Positions 44,205 to 53,920 of a stretch of DNA of 64,000 nucleotides are shown one piece after another. The first letter of the stretch is position 1. Every line of letters begins with the position of its first letter. The stretch is from the NCBI RefSeq assembly GCF_035590735.1, contig NZ_CP141595.1, positions 987,001 to 1,051,000 on the forward strand, in the 5' to 3' direction. The position numbers were made by a program, and so were the translations under genes. The stretch is from Rossellomorea aquimaris (GTDB taxonomy: Bacteria > Bacillota > Bacilli > Bacillales > Bacillaceae_B). Below the pieces are notes generated by a model. The model did no database searches and had not been told where the DNA came from. It was given only the letters and a program-made list of their open reading frames with translations.

Positions 44205-45773
44205 TTGAAAGAAAAGAAGCTGTTCAAGGGTTTCGCAGGACTGTTGATCGTGATGGTCATGCTCATTACCCAGGCGTGTTCGACAAGTAATGTAGAAAGT
44301 GAAACCGCAAGCAAACAAGGCGGTGAATCAGAAGGCGGAGTTCTGAAGGTCGTCCGGTTATCCGATGCAACCAATTTGGATCCTCACTTCATCACAGATA
44401 TTCCTTCCGCCAATGTACTTTACCAAAAAGTGTACGAGAGCCTTGTGACATTTGATAAAGAAATGAACATAGTTCCGTCACTGGCTAAGAGCTGGGAGCA
44501 GCCGGACGATTCGACATGGGAATTCACATTAAATGAGGGAATCACGTTCCATGACGGTTCTGAATTTAACGCAGAGGCTGTCAAAGTAACTTTCGACCGC
44601 TTACTAGATCCAAACACAGGGTCTCCTCAAAAGGATAAGCTCGGGATGATCAAAGAAATAAACGTACTGGATGAATATAAAGTGCAATTCAAGCTGGATG
44701 CTCCTTATGCACCTCTATTATCGATTCTTGCAAGTAACGAAGGAAGTATCATGAGTCCGAAAGCTTTGAAAGAAAATCCTGAAAGTCTTGCTAAGCATCC
44801 GGTCGGAACCGGGCCGTTTGCCTTCAAATCCTGGAAATCAGGTCAGTCCATCACCCTTGGTAAAAATGAAGAGTATTGGGGACAACAGCCGAATATTGAT
44901 GGAATCGAGTTTCAGGTTGTACCAGAGGACGCAACCCGCTTAGCAATGATTGAAACGGGTGAAGCCCATATCAGTGATCAAGTGCCCGTGACTGAAATCG
45001 AGCGCATCGAAAGCTCTGACACACTGAATCTGTATCGAACAGAAGGGTTAGCCGTCGAGTATGTCGGATTCAATACACAAAAAGAGCCTTTCGATAATGT
45101 AAAGGTGAGACAGGCCATTTCCATGGCAATTGAAAGAGAAGCAATCATTAAAGGTGTCTATAACGGAGTGGGTACGTTAGCAAATGCTGCCATGAGTCCA
45201 CAAGTGTTCGGTCATAGTGAAAATGTGAAGCCGTATGAGTATGACCCGAATTCTGCCAAGGAGCTTCTGAAAGAAGCCGGATTTGAAAAAGGTCTGGAAT
45301 TAACGTTGATAACGAGTGACCGTAAAGAACGGATCAACATGGCGGAAGTCATTCAGTCCCAGCTGAAGGGAATCGGCATCAAAGTCAATATTCAGGTACT
45401 GGAATATGGTGCGTATATTGAAGCCGTAGACACCGGAGAACAAGATATGTTCATCGGCGGATGGGGGAATGCAACAGGTGATGGAGACTACAACCAATAC
45501 AACTTGTTCCACTCTGCTTCCCACGGTTCACCAGGAAACCATTTCTATTACACTAATGAAAAAGTTGATGAACTCATCGAGCAGGCAAGAAAAGAAGTGG
45601 ACCCGGAAGTCAGAAAGACATTATATGAAGAAGCGATGACCATTGAAATGGAAGAAGCGGTATACATTCCAATTCGAAACTACGAGCATTTAGCCGTATA
45701 CAACAATGAAGTGAAGGATTTCTGGTTGAGCGCTGCCAACTACTTAATGGTGAATGACGCAACGATCGAATAG
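44205..45773 (+). CDS. Oligopeptide-type ABC substrate-binding lipoprotein
   Basis: 522 residues. Signal peptide with lipobox ITQAC, then the family-5 binding fold (ATNLDPHFI, GTGPFAFKSW, FNTQKEPFDNVKVRQAISMAI). TTG 44205 is chosen because GGAGA ends nine bases upstream. It is divergent from the C-B-D-F operon and starts a plus-strand unit with two amidohydrolases and an EamA transporter, so the imported compound is probably their substrate (inference). Paralog of the protein at 33583. Confidence 0.9.
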   Translation: MKEKKLFKGFAGLLIVMVMLITQACSTSNVESETASKQGGESEGGVLKVVRLSDATNLDPHFITDIPSANVLYQKVYESLVTFDKEMNIVPSLAKSWEQPDDSTWEFTLNEGITFHDGSEFNAEAVKVTFDRLLDPNTGSPQKDKLGMIKEINVLDEYKVQFKLDAPYAPLLSILASNEGSIMSPKALKENPESLAKHPVGTGPFAFKSWKSGQSITLGKNEEYWGQQPNIDGIEFQVVPEDATRLAMIETGEAHISDQVPVTEIERIESSDTLNLYRTEGLAVEYVGFNTQKEPFDNVKVRQAISMAIEREAIIKGVYNGVGTLANAAMSPQVFGHSENVKPYEYDPNSAKELLKEAGFEKGLELTLITSDRKERINMAEVIQSQLKGIGIKVNIQVLEYGAYIEAVDTGEQDMFIGGWGNATGDGDYNQYNLFHSASHGSPGNHFYYTNEKVDELIEQARKEVDPEVRKTLYEEAMTIEMEEAVYIPIRNYEHLAVYNNEVKDFWLSAANYLMVNDATIE

Positions 45774-45842
45774 GGGATGGTTCGGATAGTGGATGAGCAC
45801 CATCCGTAACCTTGTAAACACTAAATCTTGGAGGCTGATTTG

Positions 45843-47087
45843 ATGAAAACAGTATGGATGAAAAATGTGAGAATGGAAACGGGATTTGAGAAAGAGAATG
45901 AAGTCGTGACCGGTACCCTTACGGAATATGCCCATGTCAAAATAGAAGGGGGAAAGATTACGGCCATCTCAAATGACGAGTCAGAGATTGAAGCTGGAGC
46001 GGCCGTGTTGGATGCAAAAGGGAAGCTGATCCTGCCTTCCTTACGTGAAATGCACATCCATATCGATAAAACCTACTACAGTGGTCCATGGAAGGCGTGC
46101 CGTCCGATCACTAAAGGAATTTTCACGAGAATAGAAGAAGAACAGGAGCTGCTGCCTAAGCAATTGCCATACGCCCAGGAGAGAGCTGAAAAGATGATCG
46201 AACTGCTGCTTCAAAATGGCCACACTCACATCCGGACGCATTGCAACATCGAACCGACTTCCGGTTTAAAGCACCTGGAAATAACCGTTAAAGCATTAGA
46301 GAAATATAAACATCACCTCACTTATGACATTGTAGCGTTTCCTCAGCATGGGCTCCTGCGCAGCAATTCAGTGGAACTGATGCGGGAAGCCATGAAAAGT
46401 GGTGCCACCCTTGTCGGGGGAGTCGATCCGGCGACAGTGGACCGACATATCGATCAATCGCTCTATACGACGTTTGACATTGCCACTGAACATAATGCAG
46501 GTGTCGACATTCACCTTCATGACCCTGACAGCCTTGGCGCTTTCACCTTTGAACGTCTTGCTGATTTTACAAGAGAGGCGAACTTGAAGGGGCGTGTCAC
46601 GATCAGTCATGCCATTGCACTTGGAGATCTTGAGGGCCAATCTCTTACAGACATGATGGCCATTCTGAAAGATCAAGAGATTGATATTACCACGACGATC
46701 CCGATTAACCGCCCAACCATTCCGGTTCCGACTCTGGATCAATACGGTTTACAGGTATCCGTCGGTCATGACAGCTTAACCGATCACTGGTCACCTTTTG
46801 GAACCGGGGATACGATCGAGAAGCTGAATATCCTTGCTGAACGATTCCGACTGATCGATGAGTACTCCATCAACCGTACATGGAAATATGCTTCTGGCGG
46901 AATCACACCGTTGGATGATGCAGGGAAACAGGTTTGGCCTCGAGTAGGGGACGCAGCAGACTTTGTCCTGGTCGAAGCAAGCTGTTCAGCGGAAGCAGTG
47001 GCAAGGAGAGCAAAAATTGATTCTGTTTATAAAAAAGGGGAAAAAGTGGTACTGCCTCAATCTGAATCCGTACTGATCAATAAATAA
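45843..47087 (+). CDS. CodA/AtzC-like metal-dependent amidohydrolase 1
   Basis: 414 residues. Metal ligands appear as EMHIHIDKT (His71, His73), HCNIEP, IHLHD, SHA and GHDSLTD, the pattern of the cytosine deaminase branch of the amidohydrolase superfamily; AFPQHGLLR replaces the CodA AFPQ loop. Such enzymes cut C-N bonds in cyclic amidines or N-alkyl amides. ATG 45843 lies eight bases after GGAGG. Followed 18 bases later by a paralog. Confidence 0.87.
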   Translation: MKTVWMKNVRMETGFEKENEVVTGTLTEYAHVKIEGGKITAISNDESEIEAGAAVLDAKGKLILPSLREMHIHIDKTYYSGPWKACRPITKGIFTRIEEEQELLPKQLPYAQERAEKMIELLLQNGHTHIRTHCNIEPTSGLKHLEITVKALEKYKHHLTYDIVAFPQHGLLRSNSVELMREAMKSGATLVGGVDPATVDRHIDQSLYTTFDIATEHNAGVDIHLHDPDSLGAFTFERLADFTREANLKGRVTISHAIALGDLEGQSLTDMMAILKDQEIDITTTIPINRPTIPVPTLDQYGLQVSVGHDSLTDHWSPFGTGDTIEKLNILAERFRLIDEYSINRTWKYASGGITPLDDAGKQVWPRVGDAADFVLVEASCSAEAVARRAKIDSVYKKGEKVVLPQSESVLINK

Positions 47088-47105
47088 TAGAAGGGAGACG
47101 TTTCA

Positions 47106-48341
47106 ATGATCTGGCTGAAAAATGTGAAGCTTGAAGTAGGAAACATTGAAAATGAAGGAATGACCGAAACGAAAACAGAGCTTTTTCATCTCGGGGTCAA
47201 GGAAGGGAAAATCGTTCAACAGCTGCCTCATTCACAGTCCATACCCGAGACTGCCGATGTGCTCTATGATGTGAAAGGTCACTTGGCCATTCCGACCTTT
47301 AAAGAAATGCATAACCATTTGGACAAAACGTATCTAACGCTTGGATGGAAAGCGACGAAGCCCGTTAAAAATCTGAAAGAAAGACTGCAATTTGAAGCGG
47401 AGGAGCTGACAGAACTCGCACCGACGACCAAACAAAGAGCAAAACGGATGATCGACGAAATCCTTTCAAACGGTTCAACGCATATCCGCACTCACGTAAA
47501 CATTGACCCATACATTGGATTGAAGAACCTCGAGGGTGTCATCGAGGCATTGGACGAGTATAAACATGCAGTCACAGCAGACATCATTGCTTTCCCGCAA
47601 CATGGATTAATAAGAGATTCCGTGCCGACACTGATGAGAGAAGCGATGAGAAATGGAGCCACAATGGTAGGCGGCCTCGATCCTGCAGGAATCGATCGCT
47701 CTATTGAAAAGTCACTCTATGAAACGATGAATATCGCATCGGAGTTTAATGCAGATGTAGACATCCATCTACACGATAGCGGGCATGTGGGAACCTACAC
47801 CATCGATAAGTGGATCGATATGGTGGAAGAGTCAAACTGGCAAAACCGGACAGCCATCAGCCATGCCTTCTGTATCGGGGAAGTACCTGAAGTGAAACAA
47901 ATTGAACTGGCAGAGCGTTTGAGGGAAAATGGTGTTTCGATTATGTCTACCATTCCTTTGACAAAGTCCCTTCCGCCAATACAGCTCCTGGATGATCATG
48001 GAGTGAAAGTACATCTTGGTTGTGATGGATTCTATGATTCCTGGAGTCCACTGGGTCACGGGGACGTGTTAGAGAAAGTGTATAAATACGGTCAGCTGAC
48101 AAGAAGAAGCGGTGAAGTATCATTACGGGACAGCCTTAAATGGATCACAGGAGGCACAACCGCACTGACGAAGACAGGTGAATACAAGTGGCCGAAGGTG
48201 GAGGATGAAGCAAGCTTTATCTTCGTTGACGCCGCTTCGTCAGCAGAGGTCGTTGCCAGAAGACCGAAACGACTGGCCGTGATGAACAAAGGAAAAGTGG
48301 TATATGGGTCTCTCTGGAGTACCCATGAGCTGGTGAAATGA
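47106..48341 (+). CDS. CodA/AtzC-like metal-dependent amidohydrolase 2
   Basis: 411 residues, paralog of the previous protein over its whole length. Ligand motifs EMHNHLDKT (His69, His71), HVNIDP, IHLHD, SHAFCIGE and GCDGFYD are complete. Residues around the last metal ligand differ from the first copy (GCDGFYDSWSPLG against GHDSLTDHWSPFG), so the two may form a heteromer or act on different ring forms (inference). AAGGGAGAC precedes ATG 47106; the stop overlaps the next start by four bases. Confidence 0.88.
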   Translation: MIWLKNVKLEVGNIENEGMTETKTELFHLGVKEGKIVQQLPHSQSIPETADVLYDVKGHLAIPTFKEMHNHLDKTYLTLGWKATKPVKNLKERLQFEAEELTELAPTTKQRAKRMIDEILSNGSTHIRTHVNIDPYIGLKNLEGVIEALDEYKHAVTADIIAFPQHGLIRDSVPTLMREAMRNGATMVGGLDPAGIDRSIEKSLYETMNIASEFNADVDIHLHDSGHVGTYTIDKWIDMVEESNWQNRTAISHAFCIGEVPEVKQIELAERLRENGVSIMSTIPLTKSLPPIQLLDDHGVKVHLGCDGFYDSWSPLGHGDVLEKVYKYGQLTRRSGEVSLRDSLKWITGGTTALTKTGEYKWPKVEDEASFIFVDAASSAEVVARRPKRLAVMNKGKVVYGSLWSTHELVK

Positions 48342-49276
48342 CAGAAAAGCTAAATGGAAAGCCCGTGTATCTCTACATGGGCCTCCTTTTTTGTGTGATC
48401 TGCTGGGGAAGTAATTTTATTTTTGGTGCGATATTAGTACAGTATTTCAAGCCGATGGAAATCGCTTTTTTAAGGCTGATTTTTATTACCTTGTTTCTTC
48501 TAATAGTGTTTTATAAACCGATTAAAAAAGCTCCTTCGTTGAAATCAATGATCGTCCCACTAATCTTCATCAGCTTCATTGGCGTGACCCTGAATCATTG
48601 GAGCTTCTATGCCAGCTTGACCACAGCATCACCCGTAACTGCTGCTTTGATCCTGGCTACAGCTCCCATTTGTACATCCCTTATCAATTCGGTTGTATTT
48701 AAGGAACGTAAAAGGCCATTTTTCTGGATGTGGAGCCTTCTCAGCTTCTTCGGCGTGCTCCTGGTCATCATGAAGAAAGGGGCTATCGTGATGGGTATGG
48801 GAGAAGGATATATTTTTCTCACGATGCTTACATTTTCCGTCTTCATGGTCCTTGTGGAACGATATGCAAGCCATCTTTCTTCTATTCTATTGACCTTTTA
48901 TTCGACCGTGGTAGGGTTAGTCTTCATGACCGTGTTTTTACCATTCTCCGAAGTCTCCATTCTGAAGGCCGTTCCGTTCAGCATTTGGATGCTGCTTTTT
49001 CTCACAGCGATCATCATGCATGGGATATGCCCGCTTATTTGGAATCATTGCATATCAAGGGTCGGATCGACCAATACGTCACTCCTATTAAACATTGAAC
49101 CATTTGTGGCAATGGTGGTGGGATATATTGTGTTGAAGGAATCGGTAAGCGGGATGCAAATGATCGGTGCGATGATCATCTTATTGAGCGTCACAATGGC
49201 TCTCCATTCCAATCGAAGAACGCAATTGGGACAGGGGGAAAGGCACCTTTTCCCGACAAATTCAAATACACTGTGA
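48338..49276 (+). CDS. EamA-family (DMT) transporter
   Basis: 312 residues, ten membrane segments in two EamA halves; a GSNFIFGAIL motif lies in the first and MHGICPLIWNHCISRVG in the second. The family exports or imports small metabolites. Its start overlaps the amidohydrolase stop (ATGA), so it belongs to that unit and may export a product of the reaction (inference). Confidence 0.88.
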   Translation: MTEKLNGKPVYLYMGLLFCVICWGSNFIFGAILVQYFKPMEIAFLRLIFITLFLLIVFYKPIKKAPSLKSMIVPLIFISFIGVTLNHWSFYASLTTASPVTAALILATAPICTSLINSVVFKERKRPFFWMWSLLSFFGVLLVIMKKGAIVMGMGEGYIFLTMLTFSVFMVLVERYASHLSSILLTFYSTVVGLVFMTVFLPFSEVSILKAVPFSIWMLLFLTAIIMHGICPLIWNHCISRVGSTNTSLLLNIEPFVAMVVGYIVLKESVSGMQMIGAMIILLSVTMALHSNRRTQLGQGERHLFPTNSNTL

Positions 49277-49484
49277 TGATTCTTATAGGACAAGGGGGCA
49301 GTTGCCTTGTCCTCCAAATTTCTACAACTATTTCCCCGGAAATTGCTAAAAAATCATAGAATTCTACAAACAGTGTCATGCTGATCCATCCATTTTTTTC
49401 ACCTTCAATAGATAGTCAACATTAAACTTCTAAAGGCTCCGAAACTTCTGTAAAATGATACGTAAATCGAGGGGGGAATGAAAG

Positions 49485-50804
49485 ATGGAACATACATACG
49501 GCTTGAAACCGGCTTTATTTTCCGATCTAAAAGCAATGAAAGAGACCTTCTGGTCAAACTCATCACTAAAATCCTGCGTCAATTCTGAAACAAACACTGT
49601 AGGCGGAACTGATATCTATGACGCTGAAAAGAGGCTTCTGCGATTTGCTCCTTACATAAAACAAGTTTTTCCCGAAACAGAAGAGAAGAATGGAATCATT
49701 GAGTCACCTATCCAAAGACTCCGGGATATGAAGCAAGAACTGGAAACATATTATCAAACAACTATACCGGGAAAGTTACTGTTGAAATGTGACAATGAAT
49801 TGCCCATTGCTGGTTCAATTAAAGCAAGGGGAGGCATCTACGAAGTTCTGAAACTTGCAGAAACACTCTTGCTTGACCACGATATGATTCAATTGACAGA
49901 TGACTATTCCGTGTTAGCCGATCGCTCGTTTAAGGAGTTCTTCTCACAATACTCCATTGCGGTGGGCTCGACGGGAAACTTGGCCATAAGTATTGGAACC
50001 ATTGGTGCAGCTCTTGGTTTCAATGTGACGGTTCATATGTCGCGTGAAGCGAAAGAGTGGAAAAAGGACCTTCTCAGAGAAAAAGGAGTAACGGTGATCG
50101 AGCATCAGAACGATTTTTCCTATGCCGTTGAAGAAGGGCGAAAGCAATGCATGAAGGACTCGAGTTGCTTTTTCATAGATGATGAAAATTCTAAGGATCT
50201 TTTCATGGGCTATGCAGTCGCTGGACTACGGTTGCGAAAGCAGTTTGAAGAAGAGGGGGTAAAGGTTGACCGGGATCATCCATTGATCGTGTATTTGCCA
50301 TGCGGTGTTGGGGGTGGACCTGGAGGGGTGACGTACGGATTGAAGCATGTATTTGGCGATCATGTTCATTGTTACTTTGCTGAACCAACCAATTCTCCAT
50401 GTATGCTTCTTGGGCTATCGACCGGAAAGCACGAAAATATTTGTGTCCGGGATATAGGATTAAGCAATCGGACAGAAGCCGATGGACTGGCAGTCGGGCG
50501 CCCTTCGGCATTAGCAGGAAGGATGGTGCAGAAACTGGTGAACGGCGTGTATACAGTGAGCGATGAGAACTTATTTAAAATGCTTGCTCTTTTACGCAAA
50601 TCAGAGTCCATTTCCTTAGAGCCTTCAGCGCTTGCGGGGATGTTGGGACCAACCTTGCCGCAAATACGTAAGCATCTTGAATCTCTTTCGTTGACCAGTA
50701 ATCAATTAAATCATGCCACTCATCTAGTGTGGGCGACAGGAGGGAACTTAGTGCCTTCATCGATTATGGAAAGTTATGTTGCTAAGGGGAATGGTTTACT
50801 ATAA
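49485..50804 (+). CDS. dsdA: D-serine ammonia-lyase (D-serine dehydratase)
   Basis: 439 residues, the usual length. PLP lysine Lys113 in GSIKARGG, asparagine loop VGSTGNLAISIG, and the glycine-rich phosphate loop CGVGGGPGGVTYGL. It converts D-serine to pyruvate and ammonia. A separate gene 208 bases after eamA with its own GGGGGG ribosome site. No dsdC or permease is beside it, unlike enterobacteria. A GGGACGGACCT hairpin follows. Confidence 0.92.
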   Translation: MEHTYGLKPALFSDLKAMKETFWSNSSLKSCVNSETNTVGGTDIYDAEKRLLRFAPYIKQVFPETEEKNGIIESPIQRLRDMKQELETYYQTTIPGKLLLKCDNELPIAGSIKARGGIYEVLKLAETLLLDHDMIQLTDDYSVLADRSFKEFFSQYSIAVGSTGNLAISIGTIGAALGFNVTVHMSREAKEWKKDLLREKGVTVIEHQNDFSYAVEEGRKQCMKDSSCFFIDDENSKDLFMGYAVAGLRLRKQFEEEGVKVDRDHPLIVYLPCGVGGGPGGVTYGLKHVFGDHVHCYFAEPTNSPCMLLGLSTGKHENICVRDIGLSNRTEADGLAVGRPSALAGRMVQKLVNGVYTVSDENLFKMLALLRKSESISLEPSALAGMLGPTLPQIRKHLESLSLTSNQLNHATHLVWATGGNLVPSSIMESYVAKGNGLL

Positions 50805-50807
50805 TGC

Positions 50808-50861
50808 AGAGGGACGGACCTTGTGCTTTCAAATGAAGGCATGAGGTCCGCCCCTCTTTTT
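50808..50861. repeat. GGGACGGACCT hairpin element, copy 4
   Basis: Arms GAGGGACGGACCT (50809-50821) and AGGTCCGCCCCTC (50844-50856, one G-U pair); the loop also pairs (TGTGCTTTCA with TGAAGGCATG). TTTTT follows, so it acts as terminator of dsdA. Confidence 0.88.
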
Positions 50862-50968
50862 CTCACACAAAAAAGACTGCCAAACGAAAAACGATCGTTC
50901 AACAGTCTTCATATTTATATTGATTAGAAAAGATATTTGTGATAAATTAGAACAGAAACACTCAAAAT

Positions 50969-51020
50969 GAGTAAATTAAAACATATTAACTCAATAATAA
51001 TTATATAACATAATTTACTC
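50969..51020. promoter_or_regulatory. Inverted repeat upstream of helD
   Basis: Perfect ten-base arms GAGTAAATTA/TAATTTACTC around 32 AT-rich bases, ending 43 bases before the gene. May be an operator or leader structure. Confidence 0.45.
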
Positions 51021-51062
51021 TTTCGTCAACCCTCAACTTTTTAAGAAAAAAGGAGTGCTTGG

Positions 51063-53390
51063 ATGAATCTTGAAATTCGGCAGGAGCAGGAACGTGTGGA
51101 CCGTGTCATTGAGACAATTGTGGAGCAAATCGGACGCCTGGAAGATGAAACAGGACGGCGCCAGGACGAAGTGGTGGAGATTCGCAAACACTTCTGGGAT
51201 GAGGTTAAGGTGAATACGGATACGTTCGATGATTTTTTGGAAACGGTCCTCAGTTTGAGGCAACAGGCACAAGTGTTGACTGTCAGTCAAAGCACTCACA
51301 AGCAGGCAGTAAAAAAGTTATCCGCGTTACAGCGCATGAAGGGAAAGCCTTATTTCGGACGCATTGATTTTACCGAAGAAGGAGAAGCGACGTCGGAAAA
51401 GGTCTATATCGGCATTGCCACCCTTACGGATCATAGTGGGGAGGATTTCCTGATCTATGATTGGCGCGCTCCGATTTCGAGTGTTTACTATGATTATCCT
51501 CCAGGTCCTGCAGAATACACCACACCCGGGGGCATAATCAGAGGGACGCTGGAGAAAAAATGGCAGTATCTCATCCGTGACGGTGTCATCGACTCCATGT
51601 TCGATACCAGCCTGACGATTGGGGATGAAATTTTGCAGGAGGTGCTTGGGAAGCGGACTGATACCCATATGAACAGCATAGTGGCTACCATCCAGCAGAA
51701 GCAGAATCAAATCATCAGGCACGATCACGGCCGGCTCCTCATTGTTCAAGGTGCAGCTGGCAGCGGGAAAACATCGGCCGCCCTTCAGCGTATTGCATAT
51801 TTACTTTATAAATATCGGGGCAGTCTCAAGGCGGATCAAATCATTCTGTTTTCCCCGAATGCCATGTTCAACAGCTATGTGTCGAACGTATTGCCTGAGC
51901 TTGGTGAAGAGAATATGGAGCAAGTGACCTTTCAGGAATATTTGGACCATCGATTGAGTAAGGAGTTCGAATTGGAGGGACCATACAGTCAATTGGAATA
52001 CGTCCTGACTGAAACGGGTGCCCCCTCGTACCGGACCAGGACGTCAAGTATTTCCTTCAAGGCATCGACGGATTTCTTTGACATCATTAAATTATACAGA
52101 ACGTCACTGAAAGAATCCGGGATGCGATTCAAAGGAATTAAGTTTCGGGGAAATCCGATCATCACAGCAAGACAAATCACGGAACGGTTTTATTCCAATG
52201 ATACGTCACTACGTTTTCATAACAGGCTGGAGAAATTGACCGAGTGGATCAATCAACAGATTGATGAAGCTGAGAAGATTGAACGGAGCAAGCCTTGGGT
52301 AGAAGAAGAAATCGAGCTGATGAGCAATGAGGACTATCACAAAGCACATCAGCACCTGCAGAAGAAATATTCTTCGAATGATTATGAGATCGAGTATGAG
52401 GCGCTGGCCCGATTGACTGTTCGTAGGAGATTCAAGGGACTGCGAAAAGCGATCGAGAGATTTCAATATGTGGATGTGAAGGGAATGTATCATCAGCTTT
52501 TTGCGGATCCGGCGAACATTTCCACATTATGGAGCGGGGAGATCCCTGAAGAGTGGGAGGATATTTGCCGCTCGACTGTGAACATGCTCGAAGAAGGGGA
52601 ACTGTCCTACGAGGATGCGACTCCTTTTTTATTGTTAAAAGAGCTGATTCTCGGCTTTCAGACCAATACGTCGATTAAGCATGTGCTCATCGATGAAGCA
52701 CAGGATTACTCACCTTTTCAGTTCGAATTCATCAAGCGTCTGTTTCCTTCAGCTAAAATGACCGTGCTCGGCGACTTTAATCAGGCCATCTTTGCACATG
52801 CACGTGAGCACGTGGATTTCAGCACACTGACCGGACTTTACGGACAGAATGAAACCAACGTGATCAACCTAAATCAGAGCTACCGGTCGACCAAGCCGAT
52901 CATCGAGTTCACACGCCGGCTTGTGCCTGGAGGAGACCAGATATCCCCATTTGACCGTGACGGGGAAAAACCGGTGCTTACCCAGGTCGCTGATCACGAT
53001 GAACTCCACCGCCGAATTGCAGCGAAAATAGAAGAATGGCTGGACGGGGATTATCACTCCATAGCCGTCATATGTAAATCTGCGAAAGAAAGTGAAGCCG
53101 CATACGCCTCCTTAAGCGGTGTGGAAGGCATCAAGCTCATGAAAAGCGCCTCCCTTGAATATGAACAAGGTGTAATCATCATCCCCGCCTATCTGGCAAA
53201 AGGAATCGAATTTGACGCCGTCATCCTCTATGATGCGTCCGCCCGCTCGTATGGTGACGAAAGCCTCAGCCGCTTATTCTACACGGCCTGCACAAGAGCC
53301 ATGCACGAACTGCACCTATTCAGTGTAGGCGAACCGAGTCCATTCTTTGAGCCTATACAAGCGGACCTCTATAGTAGCGAACCGTCTTAA
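51063..53390 (+). CDS. helD: HelD, UvrD-like RNA polymerase recycling factor
   Basis: 775 residues, full HelD length. An N-terminal coiled-coil arm (1-95), a WRAPISS segment (about 134) of the 1A domain, Walker A GAAGSGKT (230-237), and downstream helicase motifs including LIDEAQDYSPFQ and NLNQSYRSTKPI. HelD pulls stalled RNA polymerase from DNA and releases rifamycins in some bacteria. AAGGAGTGC precedes ATG 51063. Confidence 0.92.
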   Translation: MNLEIRQEQERVDRVIETIVEQIGRLEDETGRRQDEVVEIRKHFWDEVKVNTDTFDDFLETVLSLRQQAQVLTVSQSTHKQAVKKLSALQRMKGKPYFGRIDFTEEGEATSEKVYIGIATLTDHSGEDFLIYDWRAPISSVYYDYPPGPAEYTTPGGIIRGTLEKKWQYLIRDGVIDSMFDTSLTIGDEILQEVLGKRTDTHMNSIVATIQQKQNQIIRHDHGRLLIVQGAAGSGKTSAALQRIAYLLYKYRGSLKADQIILFSPNAMFNSYVSNVLPELGEENMEQVTFQEYLDHRLSKEFELEGPYSQLEYVLTETGAPSYRTRTSSISFKASTDFFDIIKLYRTSLKESGMRFKGIKFRGNPIITARQITERFYSNDTSLRFHNRLEKLTEWINQQIDEAEKIERSKPWVEEEIELMSNEDYHKAHQHLQKKYSSNDYEIEYEALARLTVRRRFKGLRKAIERFQYVDVKGMYHQLFADPANISTLWSGEIPEEWEDICRSTVNMLEEGELSYEDATPFLLLKELILGFQTNTSIKHVLIDEAQDYSPFQFEFIKRLFPSAKMTVLGDFNQAIFAHAREHVDFSTLTGLYGQNETNVINLNQSYRSTKPIIEFTRRLVPGGDQISPFDRDGEKPVLTQVADHDELHRRIAAKIEEWLDGDYHSIAVICKSAKESEAAYASLSGVEGIKLMKSASLEYEQGVIIIPAYLAKGIEFDAVILYDASARSYGDESLSRLFYTACTRAMHELHLFSVGEPSPFFEPIQADLYSSEPS

Positions 53391-53400
53391 ATCTGGATAC

Positions 53401-53456
53401 AAAGGGACGGACCTTGAACTTCAAATCTGAAGTTCAAGGTCCGTCCCTCTTTTCTA
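53401..53456. repeat. GGGACGGACCT hairpin element, copy 5 (longest)
   Basis: Perfect 21-base arms beginning AGGGACGGACCTTGAAC (53403-53423 and 53428-53448) around a four-base loop, followed by CTTTTCT. Terminator of helD. Confidence 0.93.
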
Positions 53457-53563
53457 TACAACGTTTCGTTTTTTTTATAAAAGTGATTGAGTTAGGGGGA
53501 GTATTTTGAAATAATTGGAAGAGAAGGATCGGATAGTGTGATTTTTAATGAGGAGGAGTTTGA

Positions 53564-53776
53564 GTGAAAGAAAATATGAAACTGGCATGGATTGCTTCCT
53601 GGTTTGCACTAGTTGGTCAACTGGCATTTTTCATTGGTGTGGCGCTGTTCTCAGGGGATTGGCGCTATGTCATGTGGAGTTTTATGGTCAGTATGGCAGC
53701 TGGCGTTCCAAGCATGATACGTACCTGGCAGGCGCAGAAAAAAATAAACGATCAAAAAGCGAGTTCTGTCCAATAA
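53564..53776 (+). CDS. 70-residue two-span membrane protein
   Basis: Membrane segments at about residues 6-28 and 36-52, then a charged C-terminus (RTWQAQKKINDQKAS). GAGGAGG lies eight bases before GTG 53564. No family recognised. Confidence 0.65.
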   Translation: MKENMKLAWIASWFALVGQLAFFIGVALFSGDWRYVMWSFMVSMAAGVPSMIRTWQAQKKINDQKASSVQ

Positions 53777-53920
53777 ATACGGCTTATACATTATTCAGGA
53801 TAAAATGTGATACCTAGGATCAGGAGGGAAGGAATGCTGATGGTATTGGAAATTGAAACAGGATTTTAGTTTGCTTTAGATGAGACTGATTTTTGACCAT
53901 GTCATTTTAGGAGGTTTTTT

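Noticed and set aside
45774..45842. Terminator between the binding-protein and amidohydrolase genes
   Set aside because: GGATGGT/ACCATCC arms are present but there is no T-run; read-through into the amidohydrolases is more likely.
49288..49313. Hairpin GGACAAGG/CCTTGTCC as another GGGACGGACC element
   Set aside because: Core sequence differs, and no T-run; treated as an unrelated weak hairpin.
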